A stretch of DNA of 30,980 bases, from assembly GCA_964448045.1 (NCBI GenBank), contig CAYUVF010000055.1, positions 1 through 30,980 on the forward strand. Direction: 5' to 3'. This DNA comes from CAYUVF01 sp964448045. Lineage in GTDB: Bacteria > Bacteroidota > Rhodothermia > Rhodothermales > Salinibacteraceae. This document shows, piece after piece, positions 16,328 to 24,676 of this stretch. Position 1 is the stretch's first letter. The number at the start of each line of letters is the position of its first letter. A model generated the notes under the pieces. It saw nothing but the letters and a program-made list of their open reading frames with translations, had not been told where the DNA came from and made no database searches. The translations under genes and the position numbers were made by a program.

Positions 16328-16393
16328 CGCACCGGACGCCCGTCTCCCGAACCTCCATCGACAGCTCTCATCTCCCACAGCCGCCTCCCTTCC

Positions 16394-19300
16394 ATGTTTT
16401 GGCGCATTGCATGGCACGAAGTCCGGTTCCGCTTCCGGGCTCTCTCGACACACGTGTACTTCCTGCTCTTTTTCGCCCTCAGCTTTCTGTTCATTAATGC
16501 CGCGGGCGGCGCGTTCGGCGACAACTTTACCCTCGGCGGCGTCAGCCCAAATGTAGCAGCCAACTCGCCGTACGTACTGATGCTTTTGACCGTGCTGATG
16601 AGCCTCTTCGGCGTGATCATCACAGCGGCATTCATGGGCCAGACTATCTACCGTGACTACGACAGCGGCATCCACCCACTTACGTTTACGACGCCGGTGC
16701 GTAGGATCGACTTCCTCGGCGGGCGGTTCGTGGGCGCGCTCGCCGTTAACCTCTACATCTTCATGAGCTTCGCGCTGGGCCTGATGGCGGGCGAGGTGAC
16801 GCCCTGGCTCGATGCCGGCGAGTTTGGCCCCTTCCGGCTGGCAGCTTACCTGCAACCCTACCTGTTGTTTGTGGTACCCAACCTGTTGTTCACCGGCGCG
16901 CTCTTCTTCGCCTTGGTCGCAACGACACGTAAGATGCTGCCCAACTACATCGGTGGCCTTCTGCTGCTGGTGGGGCACAGCGTTGCGACGACGCTCATCG
17001 ACGGCAACCCGATTGAAAACAGCACGATTGCAGCCCTGCTGGATCCGTTCGGCCTGGTCACTGCGGAGCAGGCGACGCGTTACTGGACGACGGCCGATCA
17101 GAACGTACAACTCCTGCCCCTGGCAGGCACGCTCCTCGCCAACCGGCTCCTGTGGATCGGCATAAGCGTAGCGATCGTGGCCGGGCTCATCGCGCGGTTT
17201 CGCTTCGCGCACGCCCCCCGAGGCGGATCGGGATCGGCTAACCCTCCTGAGGACGGGGTCGCGGACGCCCTCATGGCTGCGCGGTCGAGCGCGCTCATCA
17301 GCCGGCTTAATCTGCCGTCAGTCCAGCCGATGCATCATGGGCGGGCGCGCCTCCAGCAGTTCGTCACGCTCACGCGGCGCGCCTTCAGCGAGATCGTGCG
17401 CGACGTCTACTTCTATGCCATCGTGGCAGGCGGACTCGTCTTCCTCATCATTGGCGCCAACCAGGTGGGCACGCAGTACGGCACGACCGTCCAGCCGGTG
17501 ACGCGCATCGTGGCGAACGAGCTGAGCGTATCGTTCGGGCTCTTTATGATTGTGCTGATCGTCTTCTACGCCGGGCAGCTCGTCTGGCGCGAGCGCGACC
17601 TGAAGGTGCAGCCCATCACCGACGCGATGCCGGTGCCGGGCAGCCTCGCCCTGGCGTCGAAGCTGGTGGCGCTGGTGGGGATGGTCGTGGTGCTCCAGGC
17701 CGTCGTGATGGCCGTGGGCCTCGGGACGCAGGTCGTGAAGGGCTACATGCAGTTTGAGTTTGGCCTCTACCTGAGCGAGCTCTTCGGGATGGAGCTGGTG
17801 CGCCACGCGCTCTTCTGTGCGCTGGCGCTTGCCGCCCACACGATCGTCAACCATAAGTACGTCGGGCACCTCCTCATCATCCTCTATTACGTGGGCCTCG
17901 GGTTCCTGCCGCAACTGGGCTTGGAGCATCCGCTCTTTGCCTACAGCAGCGGCGTGGGCATCCCATACTCCGATATGAACGGATACGGCCACTTCCTCAC
18001 ACGCTTCGGGTGGACAGCGCTTCACTGGAGCGCGGTGGCGCTCGTCCTCGCGCTCGTGGCGCGGCTCCTGTGGGTACGCGGCACCGAAACGACGCTCCGT
18101 GCCCGCTGGCGTCTGGCCCGGCAGCGCCTTACGCGCCCGATGGCCCTAAGCCTCGGCGGCGCCGGCGTGCTCATGCTCTGCACGGGTGCCATCGTCTTCT
18201 ATAATGTCAACGTGCTGCACACCTACCGCACCAACGACGAGGAGAAGGCCCTCCGCGCCCGCTACGAGCGGACGTATGGACCCGAGAAGGCGCCGCAGCT
18301 CCGGCTCAGGGCCGTCGACGTGAGCGTCGAGCTCTTCCCCCACCGGCGCGACGCCGCGATCCGTGGCGCGTACACGCTTGTCAACAAGACGGGCCGCGCC
18401 CTCGACACGGTATATGTGCATGTGGGATCGAGCGATGCGCTGCACCTCGACACGCTCGCCCTCAGCCGCCCGGCCACAGCCGCCGTCACCGACGACATCC
18501 TGGGGTTCCGGACCTATGCGCTCGACGCGCCCCTGACCCCGCGCGACACGATGACGCTCACGTTCCGCCAAGCGATTCGCACCCAGGGGTTCGGCGGCGG
18601 CCTGAACGCCCTGGCGGAGAACGGCACCTTCCTCCGCAACATCATGCTCCCGCAGATCGGCTACCAGCCGGGGCAGGAGCTTGCCACGCCCAGCGACCGC
18701 GAAGACTACGGCCTGCCGCCGCAGCCGCCGCTCCCGCCGCTGAATGACTCGATCGCCCGCCGCACAAACACGATGAGCCGCCACGCCGGCTGGATCGACT
18801 TCACGGCCACCGTGGGCACCGCCGCGGACCAGATTGCGCTGGCGCCGGGCCACCGAGACTCCACGTGGGTCGAGAACGGGCGCCGCTACGCGCGCTTCAC
18901 GGCGCAACCGCCGATGGCCCACTTCTACACCGTCGTCTCAGCGCGCTACGACACGGTGGCCGCCCGGTGGACGCCGCCCGATACCACCGATCACGCACCG
19001 GTCGACATTACCGTCTACCACCACCCGACGCACACCTTTAACCTCGGCCGGATGGTTGACGGCGCACAGGCAGCACTCGACTATTACACGGCCCACTTTG
19101 GCCCGTACCAAAACCGGCATCTGCGCATCGCGGAGTTTCCGCAGTACCACGGCGCCTTCGCGCAGTCGTTTCTCGGCACCGTCCCGTTCTCCGAGTCGAT
19201 GGGCTTCATCCTGCGCTTTGACGAGGAGGACGACATCGACTTTCCGTTCTACGTGACCGCCCACGAGGTAGCCCACCAGTGGTGGGGCCATCAGGTGCTG

Positions 19301-20056
19301 GCCGCCAACGTGGAGGGAGCCACCCTGCTCATCGAAACGCTGTCGCAGTACAGTGCGCTGATGGTGATGAAGCAGCGCTACGGCGAACACCAGATGCGCC
19401 GCTTTCTGGAATACGAGCTCGACCGCTACCTCTCCGGACGCAGCCAGGAGCGGCGAGCCGAGCGTCCGCTCGTGCGCGTGGCGAATCAGAGCTACGTCCA
19501 CTACCGCAAGGGCGCCAACGTGATGTACGCGCTGCAGGACTACATCGGCGAGGACCGGGTGAACACGGCCCTCCGCCGCCTCGTTGATCGGACGAAGTTT
19601 ACTGAGCCGCCCTACCCGACCTCGCACGCCCTGATGCGGGAGCTCGAAGCCGTCACACCCGACTCGCTCCGGTACGTGCTCGATGACGGGTTCCGCACCA
19701 TCACCCTCTACGAGAATCGCACGACGGATGCCACGGTCGCGCCCACGGACGACGGCCGCTACCGCGTCATGCTCGATGTCACCACGCGGAAGGTTCAAGC
19801 GGACAGCCTCGGGGCCGAGACGGAAGTGGCTATGAACGACTGGATCGACGTCGGCGTCTTCCCGCCCGACACGAGCGATGCGCCACCCGAACCGCTCTAC
19901 CTGCAGAAACACCGACTCGAAAGCGGTGAGCAGACGATTACCGTGACGGTGGATGAAGAACCAGCCCGCGCCGGCATCGACCCGTACGCCAAGCTCATCG
20001 ACCGCGACATGGACGATAACGTGACAAGCACCTCGCGCGCAGCCTCAGACGATTGA
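16394..20056 (+). CDS. ABC-2 permease fused to an M1-family aminopeptidase domain
   Basis: The 1220-residue product has two blocks of membrane helices in the first 600 residues (ABC-2 permease halves), then an extracytoplasmic region with an M1 metallopeptidase domain. The zinc motif is HEVAH (H957, E958, H961), followed by QWWGH. The third ligand is probably E981 in LIETLSQYSA. The spacing is one residue longer than in classical M1 enzymes, which as far as I recall is normal for these fusions. The segment FPQYHGAFAQ replaces the usual GAMEN exopeptidase motif. The ending (AGIDPYAKLIDRDMDDN) is also typical of the family. It probably pairs with the ATPase just upstream. Whether it exports peptides, lipids or something else is not known. 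Confidence 0.93.
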   Translation: MFWRIAWHEVRFRFRALSTHVYFLLFFALSFLFINAAGGAFGDNFTLGGVSPNVAANSPYVLMLLTVLMSLFGVIITAAFMGQTIYRDYDSGIHPLTFTTPVRRIDFLGGRFVGALAVNLYIFMSFALGLMAGEVTPWLDAGEFGPFRLAAYLQPYLLFVVPNLLFTGALFFALVATTRKMLPNYIGGLLLLVGHSVATTLIDGNPIENSTIAALLDPFGLVTAEQATRYWTTADQNVQLLPLAGTLLANRLLWIGISVAIVAGLIARFRFAHAPRGGSGSANPPEDGVADALMAARSSALISRLNLPSVQPMHHGRARLQQFVTLTRRAFSEIVRDVYFYAIVAGGLVFLIIGANQVGTQYGTTVQPVTRIVANELSVSFGLFMIVLIVFYAGQLVWRERDLKVQPITDAMPVPGSLALASKLVALVGMVVVLQAVVMAVGLGTQVVKGYMQFEFGLYLSELFGMELVRHALFCALALAAHTIVNHKYVGHLLIILYYVGLGFLPQLGLEHPLFAYSSGVGIPYSDMNGYGHFLTRFGWTALHWSAVALVLALVARLLWVRGTETTLRARWRLARQRLTRPMALSLGGAGVLMLCTGAIVFYNVNVLHTYRTNDEEKALRARYERTYGPEKAPQLRLRAVDVSVELFPHRRDAAIRGAYTLVNKTGRALDTVYVHVGSSDALHLDTLALSRPATAAVTDDILGFRTYALDAPLTPRDTMTLTFRQAIRTQGFGGGLNALAENGTFLRNIMLPQIGYQPGQELATPSDREDYGLPPQPPLPPLNDSIARRTNTMSRHAGWIDFTATVGTAADQIALAPGHRDSTWVENGRRYARFTAQPPMAHFYTVVSARYDTVAARWTPPDTTDHAPVDITVYHHPTHTFNLGRMVDGAQAALDYYTAHFGPYQNRHLRIAEFPQYHGAFAQSFLGTVPFSESMGFILRFDEEDDIDFPFYVTAHEVAHQWWGHQVLAANVEGATLLIETLSQYSALMVMKQRYGEHQMRRFLEYELDRYLSGRSQERRAERPLVRVANQSYVHYRKGANVMYALQDYIGEDRVNTALRRLVDRTKFTEPPYPTSHALMRELEAVTPDSLRYVLDDGFRTITLYENRTTDATVAPTDDGRYRVMLDVTTRKVQADSLGAETEVAMNDWIDVGVFPPDTSDAPPEPLYLQKHRLESGEQTITVTVDEEPARAGIDPYAKLIDRDMDDNVTSTSRAASDD

Positions 20057-20168
20057 GTACCGTACATAGCGGCCTTCCCGTTTCCGATAATCCGACAACC
20101 CGCACACCCGTGATGCCAGCTTGGCGGATGGGCGCTATGGAGCACGTTCGCTGTCATCCTCACCTAAC

Positions 20169-20294
20169 TTACTGGACAACGAGCCACACGCTCTCGACCA
20201 ACTCGCCACGTTCGTCGTAACGATTGGCGTAAACATCACCGATAGGCACGCCTGCCGTCCGGTTGACCGGGTACCCATGCACAACCGAAGCTCC
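20169..20294 (-). pseudogene. C-terminal fragment resembling a SnoaL/NTF2-like protein
   Basis: About 41 codons on the minus strand end ...VYANRYDERGELVESVWLVV, Q and TAA. The alternation of a strand, DERGELVE, and a final strand is the usual ending of SnoaL-like or ester-cyclase-like NTF2-fold proteins. Upstream of about 20294 the frame becomes Arg/Gly-rich and then AT-rich, without family character, so the N-terminal two thirds are missing. The family match is judged from a short piece only. Confidence 0.3.
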
Positions 20295-20358
20295 CCTGCG
20301 AGGCGGCACTCCTTCCCGTCGCCCCCCTCCGCTCCTCGCTGACCTGCATCCCAAACCC

Positions 20359-20387
20359 TTGACGTTTTTAGCGAGAAGAAGTATGCT
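20359..20387 (+). promoter_or_regulatory. Sigma70-like promoter of the serine hydrolase gene
   Basis: TTGACG (20359-20364) and TATGCT (20382-20387) are separated by 17 bp. The -35 matches 5 of 6 consensus bases. The predicted start near 20394 leaves a leader of about 33 nt before the ATG at 20427. The element sits in the most AT-rich part of the window. Confidence 0.6.
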
Positions 20388-20389
20388 GA

Positions 20390-20405
20390 TACTATCAAGA
20401 TAGTA
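20390..20405 (+). promoter_or_regulatory. Dyad overlapping the transcription start, possible operator
   Basis: TACTATC-AA-GATAGTA is a perfect inverted repeat with 7-bp arms. It is placed just after the -10 hexamer and is followed by CTTTTTAAATATTTT. The two-base centre is too tight for an RNA loop at full pairing, so a repressor site is more likely than a terminator. No candidate regulator gene is adjacent. Confidence 0.4.
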
Positions 20406-20426
20406 CTTTTTAAATATTTTCTCCAT

Positions 20427-21506
20427 ATGAGATCGCTTGCTCTGTGCGTGCTGACATTTTTTCTTCTCCCCTCTGTTTATGCCCAAGGGCTGGGGCAGGG
20501 AACCAGAGACGCCCCCGTTAACAACTGGCCACGCGCCGATCCTGACACAATGGACTTGAACGCTGCTGCCCTGCAGGCCCACCTCGACCGCTGCCGTGAG
20601 TCCGGGTCATACGGCTGCCTCGTGGCGTATCAGGGCCACGTGGTGCAGGAATGGTACCGTCACGACCATGCCAGTCCCTTCGTGAAGACCCGCTCGGCGG
20701 TGAAGTCGTGGACCGGTCTGCTGGCAGGAATGCTTATTTCCGACGGGGCCATCGACAGCGTCGACGTTCCGGTTGCCAAATACATTCCCGAGTGGACGGC
20801 CGGGGCGCGGGCCGGCGTAACTCTCCGGCACCTGCTCACGATGACGTCGGGGCTTCGCGACCACACGGGAGGGGAAAACACCGTCCCTCCCATCGACCAA
20901 CCGCACGATAACGAGACCCTCCACCCCGGCGTCGTTGCCAAGAAAGATCTAACGGGATACGTGCTCGATCTCCCACTCGACTGGCCCCCGGGTGAGCGGT
21001 TTTCGTACAGCAATGAGGGGGTGCAGTTGTTATCTCCGATCCTGGAGCGAGCCGCTGGCATTGCCCTGGCTCAGTACGCCCGCGAGCGCCTCTTTGCCCC
21101 ATTGGGTATGGACCGCACGCGGCTTTGGGTCGACGAGTACTACAACACGGCCACATTCGGCGGTGCAGAAACCACGGTGCCCGATTTCGCTCGTATCGGT
21201 CAATTGATGCTTAACGAAGGCCGCTGGAACGACCAACAGATCGTGCCCACCTCATGGGTCGAACGGTCCACCACCCCCACGCCCACGATGAGCAACTACG
21301 GCTTCCTCTGGTGGATCGACACGGCGCGCGATAATTTTGCCGCCACCGGCAGCCTCGACAATGTCTGCATTGTGTACCCCAAGCTCGACTTGGTCGTCGC
21401 TCGCATGCAGCGCGACCCGCACCCGGACGCAGAGGTAAAATACCAGAGCGTCGAAACCCTCGACGCGCTCCGCCAAATCGTAGAAAAACCGGAAGACAGC
21501 GAATAG
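20427..21506 (+). CDS. Secreted serine hydrolase of the beta-lactamase (class C/PBP) family
   Basis: The 359-residue product has a signal peptide (MRSLALCVLTFFLLPSVYAQ, cleavage near 18-20). Its active-site motifs are SxxK at S90-K93 (RSAVKSW) and YxN at Y194-S195-N196 (FSYSNEG). ATGSLDN stands in the place of the third, KTG-like motif. TLRHLLTMTSGL at about 132-143 is typical of this family. Such proteins are esterases, D-aminopeptidases or DD-peptidases more often than true beta-lactamases. It is the only intact gene in an island of broken ones, and related hydrolase fragments lie on both strands downstream. It has its own promoter and a possible operator. Confidence 0.92.
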   Translation: MRSLALCVLTFFLLPSVYAQGLGQGTRDAPVNNWPRADPDTMDLNAAALQAHLDRCRESGSYGCLVAYQGHVVQEWYRHDHASPFVKTRSAVKSWTGLLAGMLISDGAIDSVDVPVAKYIPEWTAGARAGVTLRHLLTMTSGLRDHTGGENTVPPIDQPHDNETLHPGVVAKKDLTGYVLDLPLDWPPGERFSYSNEGVQLLSPILERAAGIALAQYARERLFAPLGMDRTRLWVDEYYNTATFGGAETTVPDFARIGQLMLNEGRWNDQQIVPTSWVERSTTPTPTMSNYGFLWWIDTARDNFAATGSLDNVCIVYPKLDLVVARMQRDPHPDAEVKYQSVETLDALRQIVEKPEDSE

Positions 21507-21787
21507 TCTGCCTTGACACCCGTTTCATCGTTCATCCGACACCAAGGGCATGTGTGGCGTCGCCTTCGGTGACCGGACACGGCATCACTCTTGTTTGACT
21601 CATGTTTGAGGGCGCGGGCGGTTCATGAATGGCAGAGATGCCTCCTGGCAGCCGTTCGCTGTCAGCAATCTATTCGAGATGCCTTCCCTCTGCTTCCTTC
21701 GGGTCCCATTCCGGCCGGTACCGCATGGCCTTCCGGGGTCAAGTCCGAACGCAGTCCGAGCAGTGGGGTCATAGAGAGCAGCATCCT

Positions 21788-22117
21788 TCAAAAAAGGTCG
21801 TGGCGGGGCCACGTCTGGATGCCCGAAATGAGTTCTCGGAGGGTCGCCTGGATCTCTTCGCGGAGATCCGACGTGAGGCGTGTGTTGACGAGCAGGGCCC
21901 ATGAGGTCGCCGTCGCCGTGTCGATTTCCAGCACGGCTCCCGTGCCCGGGAGGTCTCCTCCGTGCTTCCACCTTTGACCGTCGGGCATCTGTTCTACGTG
22001 CCATTCCATCCCGTAGAAGCTGCTGTCGCTGGGGGCAGCCGGATAGGGTTGGCGACCCGGTCGAAGGGGCGGCCAGTGGCGCGTGCCAATCTCCGCCCAG
22101 ATCGAATCCGCAAGCAC
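21788..22117 (-). pseudogene. C-terminal fragment of a serine hydrolase (beta-lactamase family)
   Basis: The minus-strand frame reads YGMEWHVEQMPDG, then KHGGDLPGTGAVLEI, and ends SGIQTWPRHDLF and TGA at 21788. The HGGDLPGT piece is the third active-site motif region of class C-type hydrolases, close to the C-terminus. No SxxK or YxN part exists upstream. The sequence is broken at about 22050-22117, where a permease fragment begins on the other strand. The fragment has no plausible complete gene around it. Confidence 0.65.
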
Positions 22118-23349
22118 GTCGGGCCGTGACTACTGCCCGATCGTGGGGCCGCGGGGCGAGTCGATGCATTTCACCAGCACGCGTACGCCGGGCGTACAGG
22201 CCGGCAACAGCCACACCTCCAGTCGGCAGGGACGGCGGCTGCGGCAGGGGCTGGTCGTGTTTCAGTTCGCAATTTCGGTGGTGATGATCGTCGGGACGCT
22301 CGTCGCCAAGCAGCAGTTCGACTACGTGCAGTCGAAGCGGCTGGGCCTCGGCACCGAGCGGGTCGTTGCGATCGAAGAGGCCGGGAACCTCGGTAGCGGG
22401 CAGGCCACGCTCGTCGACCGCCTGCACCAGACGCCCGGCGTCGCCGCCGCAGCGGCCGGGGAAAGCCTTTTCGGGATCACGTCAATGACCAGCTTTTGGC
22501 CGGCGGACACGACATCCAACGCCAGCGAGGCCCTGCACTACATCCGCGTCGAGCACGGATTTACGGAAACGATGGGCACTGAGATGACCCGGGGCCGAAC
22601 GTTCGATCCCGCCCGCCCCTCGGACTCGACGGCCATCCTGCTAAATGAGGCGGCCGTTGCGGCTTACGGCCTCGACCATCCGACGCGCCGCCGCCTTACG
22701 CCAGACGACTCGTTGGAGTACGACGTGATCGGTGTCGTGGATGACTTCCACTACGAATCGATGCGCCGGCGCGTAGAGCCGGCTATTTTCTTCCTTCAGA
22801 GCCGCGTCGGCGTGCAGGAGCGTCCTCGCAACGTGTACGCCCGGCGCGAAGCCGACCGCTCGGGGGAGACGCTCGACCGGGTGCGGGCGATGTGGGAGGA
22901 GGTGGCCGGTGCGTCGGTACCGTTCTCGATCAGACCTACGACGAGCTCCACCGCGACGTCCAGCGCGCCTCGACGCTGTTTGGCCTGTTGCGGCCCTGGC
23001 CGTCGTGATTGCGTGCCTCGGCCTCTTCGGCCTCGCGACCTACACGGTGCAGCACCGCAAGAAGGAAATTGGCATCCGGAAGGCGCTGGGCGCGACCGCG
23101 CCTCAGGTGGTGGACCTCCTCTCGAAACAGTTCCTGACGCTGGTCGGGGTTGGCGCCCTCATCGCGCTGCCGGTGGCGCACGGGGCGACGGAGCAATGGC
23201 TCTCCCGCTTCGCGTACCGCACCACCGTCGGCGCGGATGTGCTTGCGGGGAGCGTGGCACTGGCGGGGGTCGTGGCGTTCGTCGCCATCAGCTACCACAC
23301 CCTGCAGGCCGCTCGCCTCGACCCGGCCACCACACGAAAGGACGAGTAG
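22083..23349 (+). pseudogene. 5'-truncated, doubly frameshifted MacB/FtsX-type ABC permease
   Basis: From about 22230 the frame reads LRQGLVVFQFAISVVMIVG, an inner membrane helix of Bacteroidota-type MacB/FtsX permeases, then a periplasmic domain with VVDDFHYESMRR. After AGASVP (about 22920) meaning passes to another frame (VLDQTYDELHRDVQRASTLF). After FGLL (about 22985) it passes to a third frame (ALAVVIACLGLFGLATYTV, KEIGIRKALGA, ending ATTRKDE). Two frameshifts are therefore needed to restore the protein, and the N-terminal half of the usual 800-residue permease is absent. No ATPase partner is adjacent. Confidence 0.8.
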
Positions 23350-23416
23350 GGGGCGACGATCGAGGGGCGTCGAAGCGATGTACCAACGCCGGAACCGGAT
23401 GCGTGACCACGAATAA

Positions 23417-23809
23417 CGGCTTTTCCACTTCGTCGGCGGTCAACCGTACCTGAATCGGCTGCTGACCACGTCCGATGAGTATGACGTCGACGGGGTCACG
23501 ATGCACCGGCTGCTAAAGCATCACAATGTGCTTCACGCCATCGCGGTCGTCCGCTGGAACGTGGACTCGCCCCCCGACGCGTGGCGCGGCGTGACGATTC
23601 GCCAAGCGATGTCGCACCCGTCGGGGCTCCCGTCACTCATCGGCCCGCAGGACGGCCGTCGGAGCGTGTGGGACTCCGGTGGGCGCAAAGCCGCGCTCAT
23701 GCATTACCCGAACGACGGTATCACAGTGATTCTCCTTACCAACCGGGGCGGCTCCGATGTCTTCACGCCCACGACGGAGATTGCGGCACTGTACCTGGAA
23801 GCGAAGTGA
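23417..23809 (+). pseudogene. Internally deleted serine hydrolase relic
   Basis: The frame is open from a TAA at 23414. It contains TIRQAMSHPSGLPSL, the N-terminal-half landmark of beta-lactamase-family hydrolases. About 15 residues later it contains SGGRKAALMHYPNDGITVI and LLTNRGG, the C-terminal landmark. In intact proteins these are about 200 residues apart, and the SxxK and YxN motifs are both missing. The first 45 codons resemble neither region clearly; AIAVVRWNVDSPPDA is weakly TPR-like, as in tails of some such hydrolases. It is best read as a shuffled relic. An ATG at 23501 could still start a 102-residue protein. Confidence 0.6.
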
Positions 23810-23827
23810 CGGAGGTGAGGTCGAGTG

Positions 23828-24649
23828 TCACGCGGCGCCCGTCTCCAGCCGCTCCAACAGGTCGTCACGGCGGCTGCGGCTCACCTTGAGCGTGGTGCGG
23901 TCGGTGAGGCGTACGGCGTAGTCGCCGCCGGAGCGGTGGAGGACGGTTTCGACGAGGTCTAACTGCACGATGGTCGACCGGTGGATGCGGACGAAGCGCT
24001 CCGGATCGAGACGGTCTTCCAGCACATGCATCCGCTCGCGCAGCAGGTACGTGTCATCGTCCGTGTGGATCTTGACGTACGCGTCCTCGGCAGTGATGTA
24101 GCGGATCTGGTCGACGGGGACGACGCGCACCTGCCCGGGCAGGTCGATGGTGAGCCGCTCGATGGTCGACGGCCCGGCTTCCACGGCGTCGCCGTCTTCT
24201 GCGTCGGACGGCGCTCCCTCGGCCGCATCGAGGAGGCGTTGGAAGCGCTGGGTGACCTCGTCGGCTTCCTCGAGGCGATGCATCCGCAGGGCCCGCTCGA
24301 AGGCCTGCTCGAACCGGTCGTCGTCGAACGGTTTCAGTAGATAGTCGAGTGCGCTGAGCTCGAACGCCTTGATCGCGTACTCGTCGTACGCCGTCACGAA
24401 GATCGTCGTCGGCATTTCGGCCGGGCCGATGGTGTTCACGACCTCCAGGCCGGTGCGCTCGGGCATCTGCACGTCGAGGAAGACGAGATCGTACGGGTCC
24501 TCGCGCAGCGCCCGGATGGCGGCTGCGCCCGAGGCCGCCAGGTCCACGTCGGCCACGGCGTCCCGCCCGTCAACCAGTTCCATAAGGCGCTGGCGGGCAT
24601 AGCGTTCATCATCCACGACGAGGACGCGCAGCGAGAGCGGTTCAGTCAT
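23828..24649 (-). CDS. LytTR-family response regulator
   Basis: The 273-residue product has a receiver domain (1-125) with acidic D13-D14, phospho-acceptor D59 in LVFLDVQMPE, T86 and K106 in LLKPFD. A linker follows, then a LytTR DNA-binding domain at about 165-270 (VDQIRYITAEDAYVKIHT and RIHRSTIVQL). It should bind DNA as a dimer when phosphorylated by the kinase encoded 27 bp upstream. Targets are unknown; the neighbouring receptor gene is one candidate. Confidence 0.95.
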   Translation of the reverse strand: MTEPLSLRVLVVDDERYARQRLMELVDGRDAVADVDLAASGAAAIRALREDPYDLVFLDVQMPERTGLEVVNTIGPAEMPTTIFVTAYDEYAIKAFELSALDYLLKPFDDDRFEQAFERALRMHRLEEADEVTQRFQRLLDAAEGAPSDAEDGDAVEAGPSTIERLTIDLPGQVRVVPVDQIRYITAEDAYVKIHTDDDTYLLRERMHVLEDRLDPERFVRIHRSTIVQLDLVETVLHRSGGDYAVRLTDRTTLKVSRSRRDDLLERLETGAA

Positions 24650-24676
24650 AGCATGTCGACGTTGATGAGAAGACGC

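Larger units (their letters stand above)
20057..20426. other. Gap with a gene relic and the promoter of the serine hydrolase
   Basis: This 370-bp stretch holds a minus-strand SnoaL-like tail (20169-20294), a GC-rich piece without features, and a markedly AT-rich end from about 20340. The AT-rich end contains a promoter and a dyad, described separately. No terminator is evident after the permease/peptidase gene. Confidence 0.5.

Noticed and set aside
15302..17212. 636-residue minus-strand open frame opposite the ABC ATPase and permease
   Set aside because: It is the antisense of two genes with full motifs. Its translation is rich in Arg, Gly, His and Glu without domains, as expected for shadow frames in GC-rich DNA.
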